From NCBI GenBank assembly GCA_028277225.1, contig JANQHB010000033.1, positions 101,873-165,872 of the forward strand: DNA of 64,000 nt, written 5' to 3'. Position 1 is the stretch's first letter. Every line of letters starts with the position of its first letter. Position numbers and translations under genes: made by a program. Below, one piece after another: positions 8,196 through 17,346 of this stretch. The notes under the pieces are model-generated. The model saw only the letters and a program-made list of their open reading frames with translations. It did not search any database and was not told the DNA's origin. This DNA comes from Chlorobium sp. (GTDB lineage: Bacteria; Bacteroidota; Chlorobiia; Chlorobiales; Chlorobiaceae).

Positions 8196-10871
8196 ATGCC
8201 AATGAGGTTTATGCTGCGAACACTTGCATTCACTCTCTTTATCGCTGGTCTTCAAAACTTCTTTTTTGCGATTATTGTTCAGGCTGCCGAAAAAAGGCAG
8301 CCTGAACCGCTTTTCGTAGAAGTTTTCTTCAACAAGATCTCTGCCGGAGATCATGACTGCTTCCGGCAGGAAGAAGCCTACTGGATTCCTTTTGACTTGT
8401 TTGTCAAGCAGACAGGATTGAAAGGTCAACCGAACGACAAAGGAATCGTCTCCTATGAAACATCGCTCGGACAACTCTCATTCGATCCACGGACCCTGGC
8501 AACCTTTGAAGACACCAGGTACATATCGTTCAAACAGCTCGATTCGTCTTTCTTTGTCAAGGGACGATTTGTACAATCTGTTTTCGCGATCGCACTCGAT
8601 GTCCCCTGGATTCCCGGCAAACGTTCAAAAAAGCTCAATAAAGCACCTGCCATCACGCCGGACATACCTGCTCCATCGAGTTCTCTTTCATTTATCCGCC
8701 TGGAACCTCAGCTATCGTATACATTCGGCTCAAAAAGCTTCAAGAGGGATATTCTTTTGGAATCCGGCGGAAGATTTTTAGGCGGAGTATGGGATATCAC
8801 GTTCGAAGGAGATCCCACAACAACCTTGCCCCCTAACCGTTATCATTGGACAACATACAACGATCATCTTGCTTTCAGGGCGGGAACCGGGTCATCAGAC
8901 CTCTACTCGCTTGTCGGCGACATGGACTTTACCGGTTTTCAGCTCGGATGGAATAACAAAACCATTCTCAGTCAGCTTGACTTCGAACGCTATTCGGACT
9001 CTGACGCATTTCTTTCGATTGACCGTTCACAACAGCGAACGATAGAAGGCAACGCGCCGCCGGCATCGATAGCGGAACTCCGCATTGAAGGTATCGTTGT
9101 GGCACGTCAGCGTGTCGGACTTAACGGCAGGTTCGTGTTCCGTAACGTCAGAATGACATCCGACCTGAGAAAGACAGAAGTCTATCTCTACGAGAGAACA
9201 TTGCGGCAGAAACCACTGGCAACCCTTGATTATTCCATGTCTCTCATGAACCGCATGCTGCCCGCCCACGAGGTTCTTGTCAGAACCGGTGGCGGCGTGA
9301 CCGGCAATCCTCTCGACCGGGAAGGGGACGAAAATTATCTCTGGACGGGCTTCGGTCATATTCTCTACGGATTGAGCAACCGGATGACGTTTGAAACCGG
9401 AATCCAGTATAATCCCGAGAAAAGCGATATTGAGCTATTTGCCGGTACAGTGCTCGCGATAGGCGGCAATTTCGGTATCGGTATTTATGGAGCAAGATTG
9501 AAAAACCGCTACGCAACCGATCTCAAGCTTCAGGGAAACGGTCGCGACTGGTCACTTTCCTATCTCGGCAGCTACAGTCAAAAAGACTTTTCACAAATCG
9601 GCCGGGAGCAGCTTGTCAACCACTCCATGCGGTTCAGTACCGGATTGTTCAAGCCATTCGATATCACCCTGTTCGGAAAATATGAAAAAAACGGTGATGC
9701 AAATCCCGACAAGTACCTGTTGCCCGGGCTAAACTGGTATGTCTTCCCGGGCCTTATACTTTCCGCGCTTCCCAATGACGATGAAGAATACAGGTATGAA
9801 GCAAACATGACTGTCACATCACGCAGTGATCTCGCCGTCACCTATGAAGAGGATATCGTCAACGCTGACCTGAGCTACGACTTCGGAAACGCTCTGCAAA
9901 GCAGGGCACTTTATAAACATGCCATATCGACAGGAAGCAGCGTCGGCAGCGTCTATTTCGACTGGAATCCCGGAGGAAATCGTTATGACCTGATTCGCCT
10001 CGGTGTATCGAGAGCCGGAAAAGAAACCGGCTATTCGGTTGCCTGGAACAAGTTTTTCAACGCGGGCCTGCAGATGAGCCTTCAGTACAGCTATAACATG
10101 AATAACGCCTTGCAGCTCGAAACTGAAGAAACCTTTGAAAACCTGATACCGCCGGAAGCAAATCAGTATGTCGCCCTTGCACTGACCTGGGATATCGGCC
10201 GTTCCGGCAAGCGCTTCCTTCCGATCAACCGCACGGCAATCAGCCATACCCGAGGCGGCATTGCCGGATCGCTGAAAATCATGAATGATTCGAAACTCGG
10301 TTCTTCAGATATTAATAATGTCAACATCCTGCTCAACCATAAAAAGCTCGGGCAGCGGCAGGTCGACGGATCGTTCTTTGTCGGCAACCTCAAACCCGGC
10401 GTATACGCTCTCGATGTCGACACTGAAAACCTGCCCCTCGAACTGAATATTGAAAACAAATCCACCTATGTCGAAGTGCTCAATGGAGCCGTCACCGATG
10501 TCCTGATTCCGGTTTATGCCGAATATGCCGTAGCAGGCAAAGTTATCGACACCGGCGGAAAAGCGGTTGAGGACATAAAAGTCACCGTCACCGATAAAAA
10601 CGGCAAGGCTGTTGACAGCCCCAGATCAAACATGTTCGGTTACTACAGCACAAAAGGATTACGTCCCGGCACCTATACCATCTCGGCTGCAGGTAAAAAA
10701 CAATCCGTCACCGTTGCCGACAAATACCTTTACGGTATAGACTTCACTATAGAGAAGACTATCCCTGCGCCTGTCTTGCAGCCCTTTACGGATAGTACTG
10801 ACAATGAGACTGCGAGCCCAAAATCGAAAGGACAGACGATCGAAGAAGAATCTTCAGCAACAGAGAAATAA
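8196..10871 (+). CDS. usher-like outer-membrane protein with C-terminal regulatory-like beta domain
   Basis: Large exported protein of 891 residues with a signal peptide ending at about IVQAAE. The N-terminal part (about 35-80: LFVEVFFNKI then EEAYWIPFDLF) resembles the usher N-terminal subunit-binding domain. A region near residues 290-350 has the plug-like pattern with LRIEGIVVAR and GRFVFRNV. A long stretch of alternating strands (about 370-680) fits a beta barrel. Near 780-850 is a carboxypeptidase-regulatory-like domain (VAGKVIDTGGKAV, GYYSTKGLRPGTYT). The C-terminal tail is charged. In classical ushers the barrel secretes and assembles subunits delivered by the chaperone. Similarity to classical FimD/PapC looks weak, so this is probably a divergent class. 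Confidence 0.75.
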   Translation: MPMRFMLRTLAFTLFIAGLQNFFFAIIVQAAEKRQPEPLFVEVFFNKISAGDHDCFRQEEAYWIPFDLFVKQTGLKGQPNDKGIVSYETSLGQLSFDPRTLATFEDTRYISFKQLDSSFFVKGRFVQSVFAIALDVPWIPGKRSKKLNKAPAITPDIPAPSSSLSFIRLEPQLSYTFGSKSFKRDILLESGGRFLGGVWDITFEGDPTTTLPPNRYHWTTYNDHLAFRAGTGSSDLYSLVGDMDFTGFQLGWNNKTILSQLDFERYSDSDAFLSIDRSQQRTIEGNAPPASIAELRIEGIVVARQRVGLNGRFVFRNVRMTSDLRKTEVYLYERTLRQKPLATLDYSMSLMNRMLPAHEVLVRTGGGVTGNPLDREGDENYLWTGFGHILYGLSNRMTFETGIQYNPEKSDIELFAGTVLAIGGNFGIGIYGARLKNRYATDLKLQGNGRDWSLSYLGSYSQKDFSQIGREQLVNHSMRFSTGLFKPFDITLFGKYEKNGDANPDKYLLPGLNWYVFPGLILSALPNDDEEYRYEANMTVTSRSDLAVTYEEDIVNADLSYDFGNALQSRALYKHAISTGSSVGSVYFDWNPGGNRYDLIRLGVSRAGKETGYSVAWNKFFNAGLQMSLQYSYNMNNALQLETEETFENLIPPEANQYVALALTWDIGRSGKRFLPINRTAISHTRGGIAGSLKIMNDSKLGSSDINNVNILLNHKKLGQRQVDGSFFVGNLKPGVYALDVDTENLPLELNIENKSTYVEVLNGAVTDVLIPVYAEYAVAGKVIDTGGKAVEDIKVTVTDKNGKAVDSPRSNMFGYYSTKGLRPGTYTISAAGKKQSVTVADKYLYGIDFTIEKTIPAPVLQPFTDSTDNETASPKSKGQTIEEESSATEK

Positions 10872-10873
10872 AC

Positions 10874-11674
10874 CTACCCGACAAAACGCATCATTTCCAT
10901 GCAGGATGAGAGAAAATCCTTTTCAGAAAAAATTTCGATCGTCACAACCCTTGACTTGTCCGGATTATTACGCAACACCTTCATCACCATGTCAAGGATC
11001 TCCGGTCTCATATGCTCAAGTCCCCTGTGATCTTTTCCGTCGCAGATACCATGCAGATGAAATACCCGTGCGCGGTCAAGATAGCTCCGAAGATGGTCTT
11101 CCACAGAATATCCATAGAGTTCAAGATGACCGATATCCAGCGTGACCGAAACGCCTGTCGCAGCGATGACGTCATCAAGGATCGAGATGGGATAGTTCAA
11201 CGTCTCGACACAGCATGAAGAAGGATGAAGAGAGCGTGAGGAAAAAAATTCGTCAAGAGACTCATGAACGTGTTGCGCAAAACGTTCCTTTTCCGGTCGC
11301 GAAAACGTAGCCACGTTCATATCGGGGCCCGCTTCGGCATGCATGACGTAAGCCGATGGTTTGAGAACCCCGGTCAATTCGACCACCCTCCGGCATTTAT
11401 CCAGAGATCGTTGCCGCACCGCCCTGTCGTGACTGCCAATATAGACATCGAGCGGCAGGTGAATCGAATAGGTAAGATCGTCGTGAACAGCGATTTCTTT
11501 CAATCTGCAGATATCTTCATCGGAGGGAAGATTGCTCATCTCGTCCGACTCGAACAGCACAATCTCTACATCATCAACCTTGTCTTTCAAATACTCGATA
11601 TTCGGGATGATATCGGCCGGTATAATATATGAAGAGGTTCCGATCCTGAACGGGTATTTCTTCTTGCAACTCAT
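10874..11674 (-). CDS. cbiR: cobamide remodelling enzyme CbiR (TIM-barrel, AP-endonuclease superfamily)
   Basis: Xylose-isomerase/AP-endonuclease-like TIM barrel of 266 residues. The N-terminus has RIGTSSYIIPADIIPNIEYL followed by VDDVEIVLFE, which I recognise from CbiR. Characterised CbiR (in Akkermansia) opens the nucleotide loop of cobamides so that the organism can rebuild them with its own lower ligand. Likely metal ligands are present: HLPLD, HAE, the glutamate of VETLN, DIGHLELYG and FHLHG. It converges with the usher gene, 2 bp apart. Two partial copies of its 5' end occur at 14987-15037 and 23504-23605. The salvage/remodelling role fits the cobU-cobT-cobS genes nearby. Confidence 0.8.
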   Translation of the reverse strand: MSCKKKYPFRIGTSSYIIPADIIPNIEYLKDKVDDVEIVLFESDEMSNLPSDEDICRLKEIAVHDDLTYSIHLPLDVYIGSHDRAVRQRSLDKCRRVVELTGVLKPSAYVMHAEAGPDMNVATFSRPEKERFAQHVHESLDEFFSSRSLHPSSCCVETLNYPISILDDVIAATGVSVTLDIGHLELYGYSVEDHLRSYLDRARVFHLHGICDGKDHRGLEHMRPEILDMVMKVLRNNPDKSRVVTIEIFSEKDFLSSCMEMMRFVG

Positions 11675-11711
11675 GATACTATCAATTATTTCTGTCTGCT
11701 CAACCGTTTCA

Positions 11712-12689
11712 CTAATATCCCAGTATGTAGGCGAATAGTAATGGCGCTGCTATAGTTGCATCTGACTCGATAATATATTTTGGGGTGTCGATATCCAATT
11801 TGCCCCATGTAATTTTTTCGTTAGGAACAGCACCGGAATAAGATCCATAGCTTGTAGTCGAATCTGATATTTGACAAAAATAACTCCAGAATGGTGTATC
11901 GACACACTCCATATCCTGATAGAGCATCGGAACAACACATATAGGAAAGTCACCTGCAATTCCACCGCCAATTTGAAAAAATCCTATACCATTATCTCTT
12001 GTATTTTTTGTATACCAGTCTGCAAGCCAGGACATATATTCAATTCCTGACTTCATTGTAGACGCTTTCAGCTGTTTTTTAATACAATACGATGCAAAAA
12101 TATTGCCCATTGTAGAGTCTTCCCAACCAGGAACAACAATTGGAATATTTTTTTGAGCCGCGGCCAGAACCCAACTGTCTTTCGGATCAATCTCATAATA
12201 CTGCTCCAGGACTCCCGAAAGGATCATTTTGTACATATATTCATGAGGGAAAAAAGAGTCTTCGTTTTCATCGGCTTCTTTCCAAATTTCATATATATGC
12301 TGTTGCAGCCGTCTAAAAGCCTCCTCTTCCGGAATGCATGTGTCTGTAACCCTGTTCAGACCTTTATCAAACAATTCCCTTTCCTGACAAGATGTCAGGT
12401 TTCTATATTCCGGAATACGTTTATAGTGAGAATTAGCCACAAGATTCATGATATCTTCTTCAAGGTTAGCTCCGGTACATGATAGTATCTGAACCTTGTC
12501 TTGTCTGATCATTTCTGCAAGCGACTTGCCAAGTTCAGCGGTACTCATTGCTCCGGCAAGTGTAATCATCATTTTATTGCCGATTGTCAATTGTTCCTCG
12601 TATGCCTTGGCTGCATCGACAAGGGTAGCAGCATTAAAATGCCTGAAATGCCCAAGCATAAACTTCGATATTGGCCCTTTACTTGCCAT
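11712..12689 (-). CDS. deoxyhypusine synthase-like protein (probable polyamine aminobutyl/aminopropyl transferase)
   Basis: Deoxyhypusine synthase family, 325 residues, NAD-dependent. Visible family features are the N-terminal LAGAMSTAELG segment, TGANLEEDI, VPGWEDSTMGN, QIGGGIAGDFP and the lysine of ITWGKLD, corresponding to the catalytic lysine region of deoxyhypusine synthase. Bacteria have no eIF5A, and bacterial relatives make homospermidine or related polyamines. Its start overlaps the agmatinase gene by 11 bp, forming a three-gene operon with arginine decarboxylase. That gene set and order is one I associate with Bacteroidetes. The whole operon is visibly AT-richer than its neighbours, which points to horizontal transfer. 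The exact product cannot be told from sequence. Confidence 0.85.
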   Translation of the reverse strand: MASKGPISKFMLGHFRHFNAATLVDAAKAYEEQLTIGNKMMITLAGAMSTAELGKSLAEMIRQDKVQILSCTGANLEEDIMNLVANSHYKRIPEYRNLTSCQERELFDKGLNRVTDTCIPEEEAFRRLQQHIYEIWKEADENEDSFFPHEYMYKMILSGVLEQYYEIDPKDSWVLAAAQKNIPIVVPGWEDSTMGNIFASYCIKKQLKASTMKSGIEYMSWLADWYTKNTRDNGIGFFQIGGGIAGDFPICVVPMLYQDMECVDTPFWSYFCQISDSTTSYGSYSGAVPNEKITWGKLDIDTPKYIIESDATIAAPLLFAYILGY

Positions 12690-13536
12690 AAAACTTATAA
12701 CTTAAGAGTTTATAATAGAGTTTTGAAACGAGAAATCCGGGCGCCTTTACTCCTTCAAGGGGAGCAAATTCAACTATATCGAATCCTACAACGTTTTTAC
12801 TTTCAAAAACCATTTTAAGATATTTTATTACCGTATTCCAGTCAAAACCGCCAGGTTCTGGTGTACCGGTTGCAGGCATAACTGATGGATCAAATACATC
12901 CAAATCGATAGAGAGATACACGTCATCTGTCATTTTTTCTATTGATTGCCTCATCCATTCTGTTTTTGAATAGATATCTTCAGCAAAAAAACATGTATCG
13001 TAATCCAGATATTCTTTTTCACATACATCCATACTTCTTATCCCTACCTGGATCAGGTTTGTATTCATACTTGCTCTGTGCATGGCACATGCGTGATTAA
13101 ACTCGGAATTCATATATGACTTTCTTAAATCTGCATGTGCATCCAGTTGTAATACGGACAGGTTTTCATATTTTTCAGAAAAAGCATCGATTATACCTAT
13201 GCTTATAGAGTGTTCTCCACCTATAAAACTGAGATATTTTCCTGTTTTTAACAACTCTTTCGTTTTTTGATAGACTTCAGAGTATACTTTCTCAGGACTG
13301 CTATTTTCTTTTATTGGCGGAAGTATATGTATACCTTTTTTGTAGACTTCCGAATCTGTCTCTATATCGTATAGCTCCATATGCTCCGAGGCCTCAATAA
13401 AAGCATCGAAAGCTTTGTCTGCGCCCTTCCCCCAGGTACTTGTTCCATCATACGGAATAGATTGCAATAATACGGATGCGTTTTTATAGTCGGATTCATC
13501 CGACGATATACCTCCATAAACAGCATCTTTATTCAT
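12679..13536 (-). CDS. speB: agmatinase / ureohydrolase
   Basis: Binuclear manganese ureohydrolase, 285 residues, converting agmatine (or an aminopropyl-agmatine) to putrescine (or spermidine) plus urea. The metal-binding motifs are intact and in order: GGEHSIS, DAHADLR and SIDLDVFDPS, then the C-terminal GFDIVEFAP. It overlaps arginine decarboxylase by 8 bp upstream and the deoxyhypusine-synthase-like gene by 11 bp downstream, so translation of the three is probably coupled. Codon use is AT-rich like its two partners. It could equally act on a longer agmatine derivative; the deoxyhypusine-synthase-like partner leaves that open. Confidence 0.9.
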   Translation of the reverse strand: MNKDAVYGGISSDESDYKNASVLLQSIPYDGTSTWGKGADKAFDAFIEASEHMELYDIETDSEVYKKGIHILPPIKENSSPEKVYSEVYQKTKELLKTGKYLSFIGGEHSISIGIIDAFSEKYENLSVLQLDAHADLRKSYMNSEFNHACAMHRASMNTNLIQVGIRSMDVCEKEYLDYDTCFFAEDIYSKTEWMRQSIEKMTDDVYLSIDLDVFDPSVMPATGTPEPGGFDWNTVIKYLKMVFESKNVVGFDIVEFAPLEGVKAPGFLVSKLYYKLLSYKFYGK

Positions 13537-14935
13537 TGTATCCTAATATTTTGAACATTTCGCCCACTGACTGTTCTTCCCTGTATACGGTGTCAACAAT
13601 ATTTCCCTGTTCATCTCTGTCAATGATAACATGCATTGGCGACGGTATCAGACAATGTTTGATTCCTCCATAACCGCTTACCGAATCCTGGTAGGCACCG
13701 GTGTGAAAAAAACCAAGATACAGGGGCTCTTTTTCCTTTTCATCATAGATAGGCAAAAGCACCTCCTGATTTAAATCCTCAGAATTGTAATAATCAGAAT
13801 GATCACAACTTATACCTCCGATATTGACCCGTCCATATTCATTACCCCATTTATTAACAGGCAGCAAAATAAATTTTTCCTGTATAGACCATGCATCAGG
13901 TATAGTGTTCATCAGACTGTTATCGATAATATACCATACTTCATTATCGTTTTGCTGTTTCTTTTCCAGTACCCTGAATATTATTGCACCGGACTCTCCC
14001 ACTGTGTATTTACCAAATTCCGTATAGATATCCGGCTCCGTAACATTATCTTCGGTACATGCAGTTTTTATATTTGACACCATTTTATTTATCATGTATT
14101 CATAGTTATACTCAAAGCCCAAATGATTTCTAACAGGAAAACCGCCTCCTAAATTGAAAGAATCCAATTTTTCACTTTCTTTTTTTAATTCAACATACAG
14201 TTTCAGGGCTTTTTGAAATTCACCCCAATAGTATGGCGTATCATGAATTCCAGAATCCACAAAAAAATGCAGCATTTTAAGCTCTACATTTTCATCATCT
14301 CTTATATGTTTCTTAAAAAATTCAACTATTTCTGAATGAGGAATGCCCAAACGAGACGTGTAATATGCGGATTTTACTTCCTCGTTTATTGACATCCGCA
14401 TTCCAATCTTTACCTTATGCCTGTTTTTTAATTTTGACAGTCTGAAATATTCATTACTACTATCAAGTACAATAATTGAATTTTCAAAACCTATAGCCTG
14501 AAGCTCTATTATCTTTTTCAGATAATCATCTGTTTTATAGCCATTGTGAATGATTTTTATGTCTTTTGTTATTTTTCCCTTATCATAAAGAGACAAAATA
14601 AGATCGATATCAAATGACGAAGATGTCTCCATATCCACATTATGCTTGACAGCTTCGTTTATGACGTGATAAAAGTGGTTGCATTTTGTACAATAACAAA
14701 AGTTATAAACACCTTTGTATGCATTGTTTTTTATAACCCGATTGAACAGATTTCTTGCTTTTTTTATCTGATCACCAATTTTAGGCAAATAGATAAAACG
14801 AAATGGCGTTCCATATTTTTTTATAAGATGCTTTAAAGAAACACCATGGAATGTCAAATTTCCGTTTCGCAAATCAAAACCTTCCTGCGGGAAGTAATAA
14901 CTTTGCTCTATCAAGTCAAAATATGTGTTTTTCAT
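13529..14935 (-). CDS. biosynthetic arginine decarboxylase, alanine-racemase-fold, Bacteroidetes type
   Basis: PLP-dependent decarboxylase with the alanine-racemase/ornithine-decarboxylase fold, 468 residues. The N-terminus (IEQSYYFPQEGFDL) and the lysine segment YNFCYCTKCNH, where the lysine should carry PLP, match the compact arginine decarboxylases found in Bacteroidetes beside agmatinase. Further marks are METSSSFDI, the phosphate-binding LGGGFPV, and GAYQDSVSGYGG near the C-terminus. It is the first gene of the polyamine operon and starts about 50 bp from a broken copy of the cbiR 5' end. The relation to carboxy(nor)spermidine-type decarboxylases means the substrate is likely but not certainly arginine. 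Confidence 0.85.
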   Translation of the reverse strand: MKNTYFDLIEQSYYFPQEGFDLRNGNLTFHGVSLKHLIKKYGTPFRFIYLPKIGDQIKKARNLFNRVIKNNAYKGVYNFCYCTKCNHFYHVINEAVKHNVDMETSSSFDIDLILSLYDKGKITKDIKIIHNGYKTDDYLKKIIELQAIGFENSIIVLDSSNEYFRLSKLKNRHKVKIGMRMSINEEVKSAYYTSRLGIPHSEIVEFFKKHIRDDENVELKMLHFFVDSGIHDTPYYWGEFQKALKLYVELKKESEKLDSFNLGGGFPVRNHLGFEYNYEYMINKMVSNIKTACTEDNVTEPDIYTEFGKYTVGESGAIIFRVLEKKQQNDNEVWYIIDNSLMNTIPDAWSIQEKFILLPVNKWGNEYGRVNIGGISCDHSDYYNSEDLNQEVLLPIYDEKEKEPLYLGFFHTGAYQDSVSGYGGIKHCLIPSPMHVIIDRDEQGNIVDTVYREEQSVGEMFKILGYNE

Positions 14936-14986
14936 GTTCTGATCGGGTTACGAGCCTTGCAAGGTTGTTGAAATCAGACAGGATAA

Positions 14987-15037
14987 TATATAGGAAGAGG
15001 TGCCGATCCTGAAAGGATATTTCTGCTTGAAGCCCAT
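14987..15037 (-). pseudogene. orphan 5' fragment of cbiR (17 codons)
   Basis: Reading the minus strand from the ATG at 15037 gives MGFKQKYPFRIGTSSYI. This is the start of CbiR with three substitutions, compared with MSCKKKYPFRIGTSSYI of the intact gene at 11674. After codon 17 the similarity stops and the frame ends about 14 codons later. The intact cbiR lies on the other side of the polyamine operon, in the same orientation. The fragment therefore marks one edge of the inserted operon. Confidence 0.8.
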
Positions 15038-15718
15038 GATCTGGTTACGGAACTACTCCCCTAACCCCCAGCGAAGTGTTCCTGAGCAATAGCGCTCATT
15101 CACGACATCGAGCGCAAGCATATCACCGCCGTTTCATCATCGCACGAGCCGTTTCGGTCGCCATACAGAGAAGGCATCACGCTTTCGGAGACCGTAAGAG
15201 AAAAATGTGAACCATCTTCAATCCGCATCTCTCCACGCATGGACATCAAACCATTCCAGCTCAACGGATTTCAGATTGACCTCCAGGCAGAAATACTGCT
15301 TGTGAAAATGGTCAGGACAACCGTGTGTATAAACGGGAAAAGAGTCAATAATATCAAACCAGACATCCTTGGATCTGAATTTGAAAAAACGGCGGAAAGA
15401 CTTGAACAATTGCTGAAGAAAAATCTTTCGTTTTAAGGAATAATCAGCCGCAAACATCTCGCACAGCAGCAACACGTCCCCTCCCCTAAATACAGAAGCC
15501 CAGACGTTGCCAGGCTCTTTAAAAAACCAAGGATTGGAAAAATATCAGACAGCCTGCTTTCAGGAACTGGCTTTAGTGCAAAAAAATCAAAATCACTTCG
15601 AGTCGAAAGTCTTTCTGTGAATATGAAGAAACATTGACGAAAAAATTTAACTTGTGAAAGCAATACGCGATTGTCAACAGACTTGCTCCAGGGTTATTTC
15701 AAATTTAATGAGGATTCA
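15038..15718. other. 680-bp region without a convincing gene
   Basis: Short open frames exist on both strands (a plus-strand one at 15239-15436, and minus-strand ones at 15218-15475 and 15433-15663) and overlap each other. None has a recognisable domain or good ribosome-binding site. The plus-strand frame ends in an amphipathic stretch (FEKTAERLEQLLKK) and the minus-strand one has a protein-like composition (WFDIIDSFPVY). A decayed gene is possible. I see no RNA gene or clear terminator. Confidence 0.4.
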
Positions 15719-16477
15719 ATGAGTATGATTTTTTCTGTCGTTGCTTTTGTAATCGTCATGTCACTTGTGGTGATTGTCCACGAGTTCGGTCATTTTCTTG
15801 CGGCTCGCAAGGCAAAAGTGCCTGTATATGAGTTTTCCATCGGTTTCCCGTTCAGTCCTCGTATCGCGACCATTTATCGCCATAAGGAAACCGCGTTCAC
15901 GTTGCGACTTTTGCCGCTCGGCGGTTTTGTGAGTTTTTCGACCGACGGTGATGAAGATGCGCAAAAACTGTTCGGTGCTTCACGTCTTTCGCGTGCATCA
16001 ATTATTGCCGGAGGCCCTTTTTTTAACGTGGTTTTCGCTTTTCTGATATTTATTCCGGCTTTTATTGGGACCGAGGGTACTTCATGGTTGCACGCTGTGC
16101 AGTCAAGTGCAAATGCTATCTGGATGGTGATTGCGGCAACATTGTCCATGTTTGGCGATCTTTTCACTGGGCAGGGAAGCATGGAAAACGTCACCGGCCC
16201 AGTCGGTATTGCTGTGATGGCAGGTCAGGCGGCAAGTGGAGGTCTTGGAGATTTCCTGTTCTTTACCGGGATTCTCAGTCTCAGTCTTGGTATTATGAAC
16301 CTGTTGCCGTTTCCCGGATTGGATGGCGGTCAACTGGTTATGGTGCTAATCGAGGCTATACGCAACCGCCCTCTTGGTACGAAAGCGTATCAGGTTATCA
16401 ATTTTACCGGTATCATGCTTTTTATTGGTTTGTCAATCTTTGTTACTTGGCATGATATCGTGCAACTAGTGAGTTAA
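15719..16477 (+). CDS. M50 family membrane zinc metallopeptidase without PDZ domain
   Basis: Site-2-protease-type intramembrane peptidase, 252 residues from the ATG at 15719, which has GAGG seven bases upstream (a longer frame from a TTG at 15671 lacks this). The zinc motif VVIVHEFGHFLAAR lies in the first membrane segment, and the third-ligand region NLLPFPGLDGGQL lies near the end. RseP-type relatives are about 350-450 residues because one or two PDZ domains are inserted between these motifs. Here the gap is too short for a PDZ domain. Its neighbours are unrelated single genes on the same strand, so context gives no substrate. Confidence 0.9.
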   Translation: MSMIFSVVAFVIVMSLVVIVHEFGHFLAARKAKVPVYEFSIGFPFSPRIATIYRHKETAFTLRLLPLGGFVSFSTDGDEDAQKLFGASRLSRASIIAGGPFFNVVFAFLIFIPAFIGTEGTSWLHAVQSSANAIWMVIAATLSMFGDLFTGQGSMENVTGPVGIAVMAGQAASGGLGDFLFFTGILSLSLGIMNLLPFPGLDGGQLVMVLIEAIRNRPLGTKAYQVINFTGIMLFIGLSIFVTWHDIVQLVS

Positions 16478-16620
16478 GCATGAAATCCAGCAATGTGAAT
16501 TTAATCTTGATTTTGAAAGAAACGACTCAGGAAATGGCATCCGTTTCTTCTGCCTCGAAAAATCGATTAACAGATGGATGAACAGGAGAAATATTTCATA
16601 CCAACAAACCTTCAGTGCTC

Positions 16621-17301
16621 ATGGATGATACACTTGCATTCGATGTATACGGCACACTGATCGATCCTCAGGGTATAACAGATGTACTAAATATTTTTCT
16701 AGATGATTCGTCAGCATCAGGTTTTGCTCGAATGTGGCGGGAAAAACAACTCGAGTATTCATTCAGAAGGGGGTTGATGCAGAATTATCAGACTTTTGCT
16801 GTATGTACCAGGGAGGCGCTTGAATACACATGTGCCTATTTCAATCTTCAGCTGGAAACAGTGGAGAAACAACGAATAATGAATGCTTATGCAGTCTTGC
16901 CGGCCTTTGCAGATGTGCATACAGGTCTTGAAAAGATGCGGAATGCAGGTTTCAAGATGTATGCATTTTCAAATGGAACTGCTGAAGCAGTCAATGCAGT
17001 GCTTTCTCATGCAGGCTTGAAAAAGTATTTCCTGGATATCGTAAGTGTTGATGAGGTGAGGTCGTTCAAGCCGAATCCTGGTGTTTACGGCCACTTCTTA
17101 AGAAGGACTTCTACTACAGGAAATAGTGCCTGGTTAGTATCCAGCAATCCATTCGATGTTCTTGGTGCGCTTTCGGCTGGTATGAAGGCGGTATGGGTAA
17201 AGAGACGGTCAGATATGCTCTTTGATCCTTGGGGGATGGAGCCAACAATGACTGTCAAGGGAGTGGATGATTTCGCACAACAATTGATAAGAGTCCAATA
17301 G
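16621..17301 (+). CDS. haloacid dehalogenase type II-like HAD hydrolase
   Basis: HAD-superfamily hydrolase, 226 residues from the ATG at 16621 (a GTG at 16615 would add two). Motif I is LAFDVYGTLID, with the nucleophilic aspartate. Motif II is the serine of AFSNGT. The lysine is in VRSFKPNPGVY and the acidic motif near the end is SSNPFDVLGA, where an asparagine stands in for one usual aspartate. This is the layout of 2-haloacid dehalogenase type II and related phosphatases. Free-standing gene in an accessory stretch; substrate unknown. Confidence 0.85.
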   Translation: MDDTLAFDVYGTLIDPQGITDVLNIFLDDSSASGFARMWREKQLEYSFRRGLMQNYQTFAVCTREALEYTCAYFNLQLETVEKQRIMNAYAVLPAFADVHTGLEKMRNAGFKMYAFSNGTAEAVNAVLSHAGLKKYFLDIVSVDEVRSFKPNPGVYGHFLRRTSTTGNSAWLVSSNPFDVLGALSAGMKAVWVKRRSDMLFDPWGMEPTMTVKGVDDFAQQLIRVQ

Positions 17302-17346
17302 ATCAAGAGTTTTTAGCTTCCTTGACAGATGTAAAGTGAGTCAATC

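Noticed and set aside
15218..15663. Genes in the gap before the M50 peptidase
   Set aside because: Overlapping short frames on both strands with no ribosome-binding sites or recognisable domains. Kept only as a gap description.
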